A DNA stretch of 7,850 bases, from positions 1 to 7,850 of the forward strand of contig PMBA01000329.1 of assembly GCA_003152795.1 (NCBI GenBank). Direction: 5' to 3'. The notes under the pieces are model-generated. The model saw only the letters and a program-made list of their open reading frames with translations. It was not told where the DNA came from and did not search any database. Origin of the DNA: Acidobacteriaceae bacterium. Lineage in GTDB: Bacteria; Acidobacteriota; Terriglobia; Terriglobales; Acidobacteriaceae. The position numbers and the translations under genes were made by a program. Numbering within the stretch: position 1 is the stretch's first letter; every line of letters starts with the position of its first letter. Below, piece after piece: positions 6,965 through 7,850 of the stretch.

Positions 6965-7552
6965 ATGAAGAAATCACTGCTTACAGTTCTCGGTGTGCCG
7001 CTTATTTTCTCGATGATGGCTTTCGGCAGTCCGGCCATCCAGGAGAACCAACCAACGGGCACGCTCAGTCAGAAGAGCATCGATCGGATCTACAAGGAAG
7101 TTCGTCATGAACTCGTGATGCTTCCGTACTACGGCGTGTTCGACAACCTGTCTTACAAAGTCGACTCGGATGGCACCGTGACGCTGCTGGGGCAGGTTTC
7201 GCGACCCACTCTGAAGTCTGACGCGGAAAATTCGGTCAAGCGGATTGAAGGTGTCGAGAAGGTCGTGAACAGCATAGAGGTTCTGCCCACCTCGTTCAAC
7301 GACGACCGAATCCGCCGAGCAGCGTACCGCGCGATCTACGGTAACGGCGCGCTGAGCCGGTACCAGATTCTTGCCGTGCCGCCGATTCACATCATTGTCA
7401 AGAACGGACACATCACGCTGGAGGGGGCAGTGGCGCAGCAAATGGACAAGCAGATCGCGGGCATGCAGGCGAACGGCGTGCACGGTGTGTTCTCGGTGAC
7501 CAACAACCTCGTAGTCGATGAGCAAGAGAAGAAGGACGAGAAGAAGAAGTAA
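6965..7552 (+). CDS. Secreted double-BON-domain protein
   Basis: This 195-residue protein begins with a signal peptide (MKKSLLTVLGVPLIFSMMAF, probable cleavage near residues 21-24), so it acts in the periplasm or envelope. Two BON (OsmY/nodulation) domains follow. The first spans about residues 38-106, with YKVDSDGTVTLLGQVSRP and VKRIEGVEKVVNSIEV. The second spans about 113-184, with IIVKNGHITLEGAV and GVHGVFSVTNNLVV. A Lys/Glu-rich tail ends the protein. BON domains generally associate with membranes or phospholipid, and E. coli relatives OsmY and DolP serve envelope integrity; the role here is inferred by family only. The start at 6965 gives the signal peptide and has a GAGG Shine-Dalgarno (6953-6956) 8 bases upstream; the in-frame ATG at 6890 would bury the signal behind 25 residues. 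It lies 194 bases after the permease, so co-transcription is possible but unproven. Confidence 0.88.
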   Translation: MKKSLLTVLGVPLIFSMMAFGSPAIQENQPTGTLSQKSIDRIYKEVRHELVMLPYYGVFDNLSYKVDSDGTVTLLGQVSRPTLKSDAENSVKRIEGVEKVVNSIEVLPTSFNDDRIRRAAYRAIYGNGALSRYQILAVPPIHIIVKNGHITLEGAVAQQMDKQIAGMQANGVHGVFSVTNNLVVDEQEKKDEKKK

Positions 7553-7718
7553 CTTCGCAAGACGCTAGTGGAGAAGCGGCGTCGCTGGCCGGCGGAAGGG
7601 GAGAGTGTGTGGGTTGCGACTGGATGGCGTCGCGGTGGAACGGCCGACTTTTCATGCACGCTCTTTGGAAGAGCCCCGTTTTGAACTGCAGCACTACCGA
7701 CACCTTGACCTGCATTCT

Positions 7719-7850
<132 letters not shown>

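Overview
The window looks like chromosomal DNA from a GC-rich, Gram-negative bacterium, most likely a member of the Acidobacteriota. This is an inference from four things: strong use of G-ending codons, a secreted double-BON protein, a small basic protein ending in an RRRIAAAQRARWARV-type motif, and promoter-like elements placed almost on top of start codons. No 16S or other phylogenetic marker is complete here, since gltX is only an N-terminal stub, so the assignment is tentative.

Layout, left to right. Positions 1-955 hold no gene I can name. The left 315 bases are open in frame 1 up to a TGA that abuts an ATG. After it comes a stretch (316-708) with hydrophobic segments scattered over three frames, which may be a decaying membrane-protein gene. 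A small gene (956-1195, +) encodes a 79-residue coiled-coil plus basic-tail protein. It converges, 34 bases apart, on a clear low-specificity L-threonine aldolase gene (1230-2273, -). From a shared intergenic region a divergent RND-type efflux cluster starts on the plus strand: a periplasmic adaptor lipoprotein (2461-3579), then an 1035-residue HAE1/AcrB-family inner-membrane permease (3663-6770). A secreted protein with two BON domains follows (6965-7552). The window ends inside the first 28 codons of glutamyl-tRNA synthetase (7765 onward).

The adaptor and permease should form a proton-driven pump expelling hydrophobic compounds, but no TolC-like outer-membrane channel and no TetR/MarR-type regulator lies in the window. 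The channel is presumably encoded elsewhere. The BON protein may act in the envelope, but a link to the pump is only positional. The aldolase, the small basic protein and gltX look like independent units.

The most interesting features are regulatory. Three genes have a -10-like hexamer 6-8 bases before the ATG and no Shine-Dalgarno sequence, as expected for leaderless or near-leaderless mRNAs. The divergent aldolase and pump promoters appear to be placed back-to-back. Three 8-bp tandem units sit between the pump genes. I see no CRISPR array, insertion sequence, tRNA or rRNA, and nothing that supports a wholly new multi-gene system.
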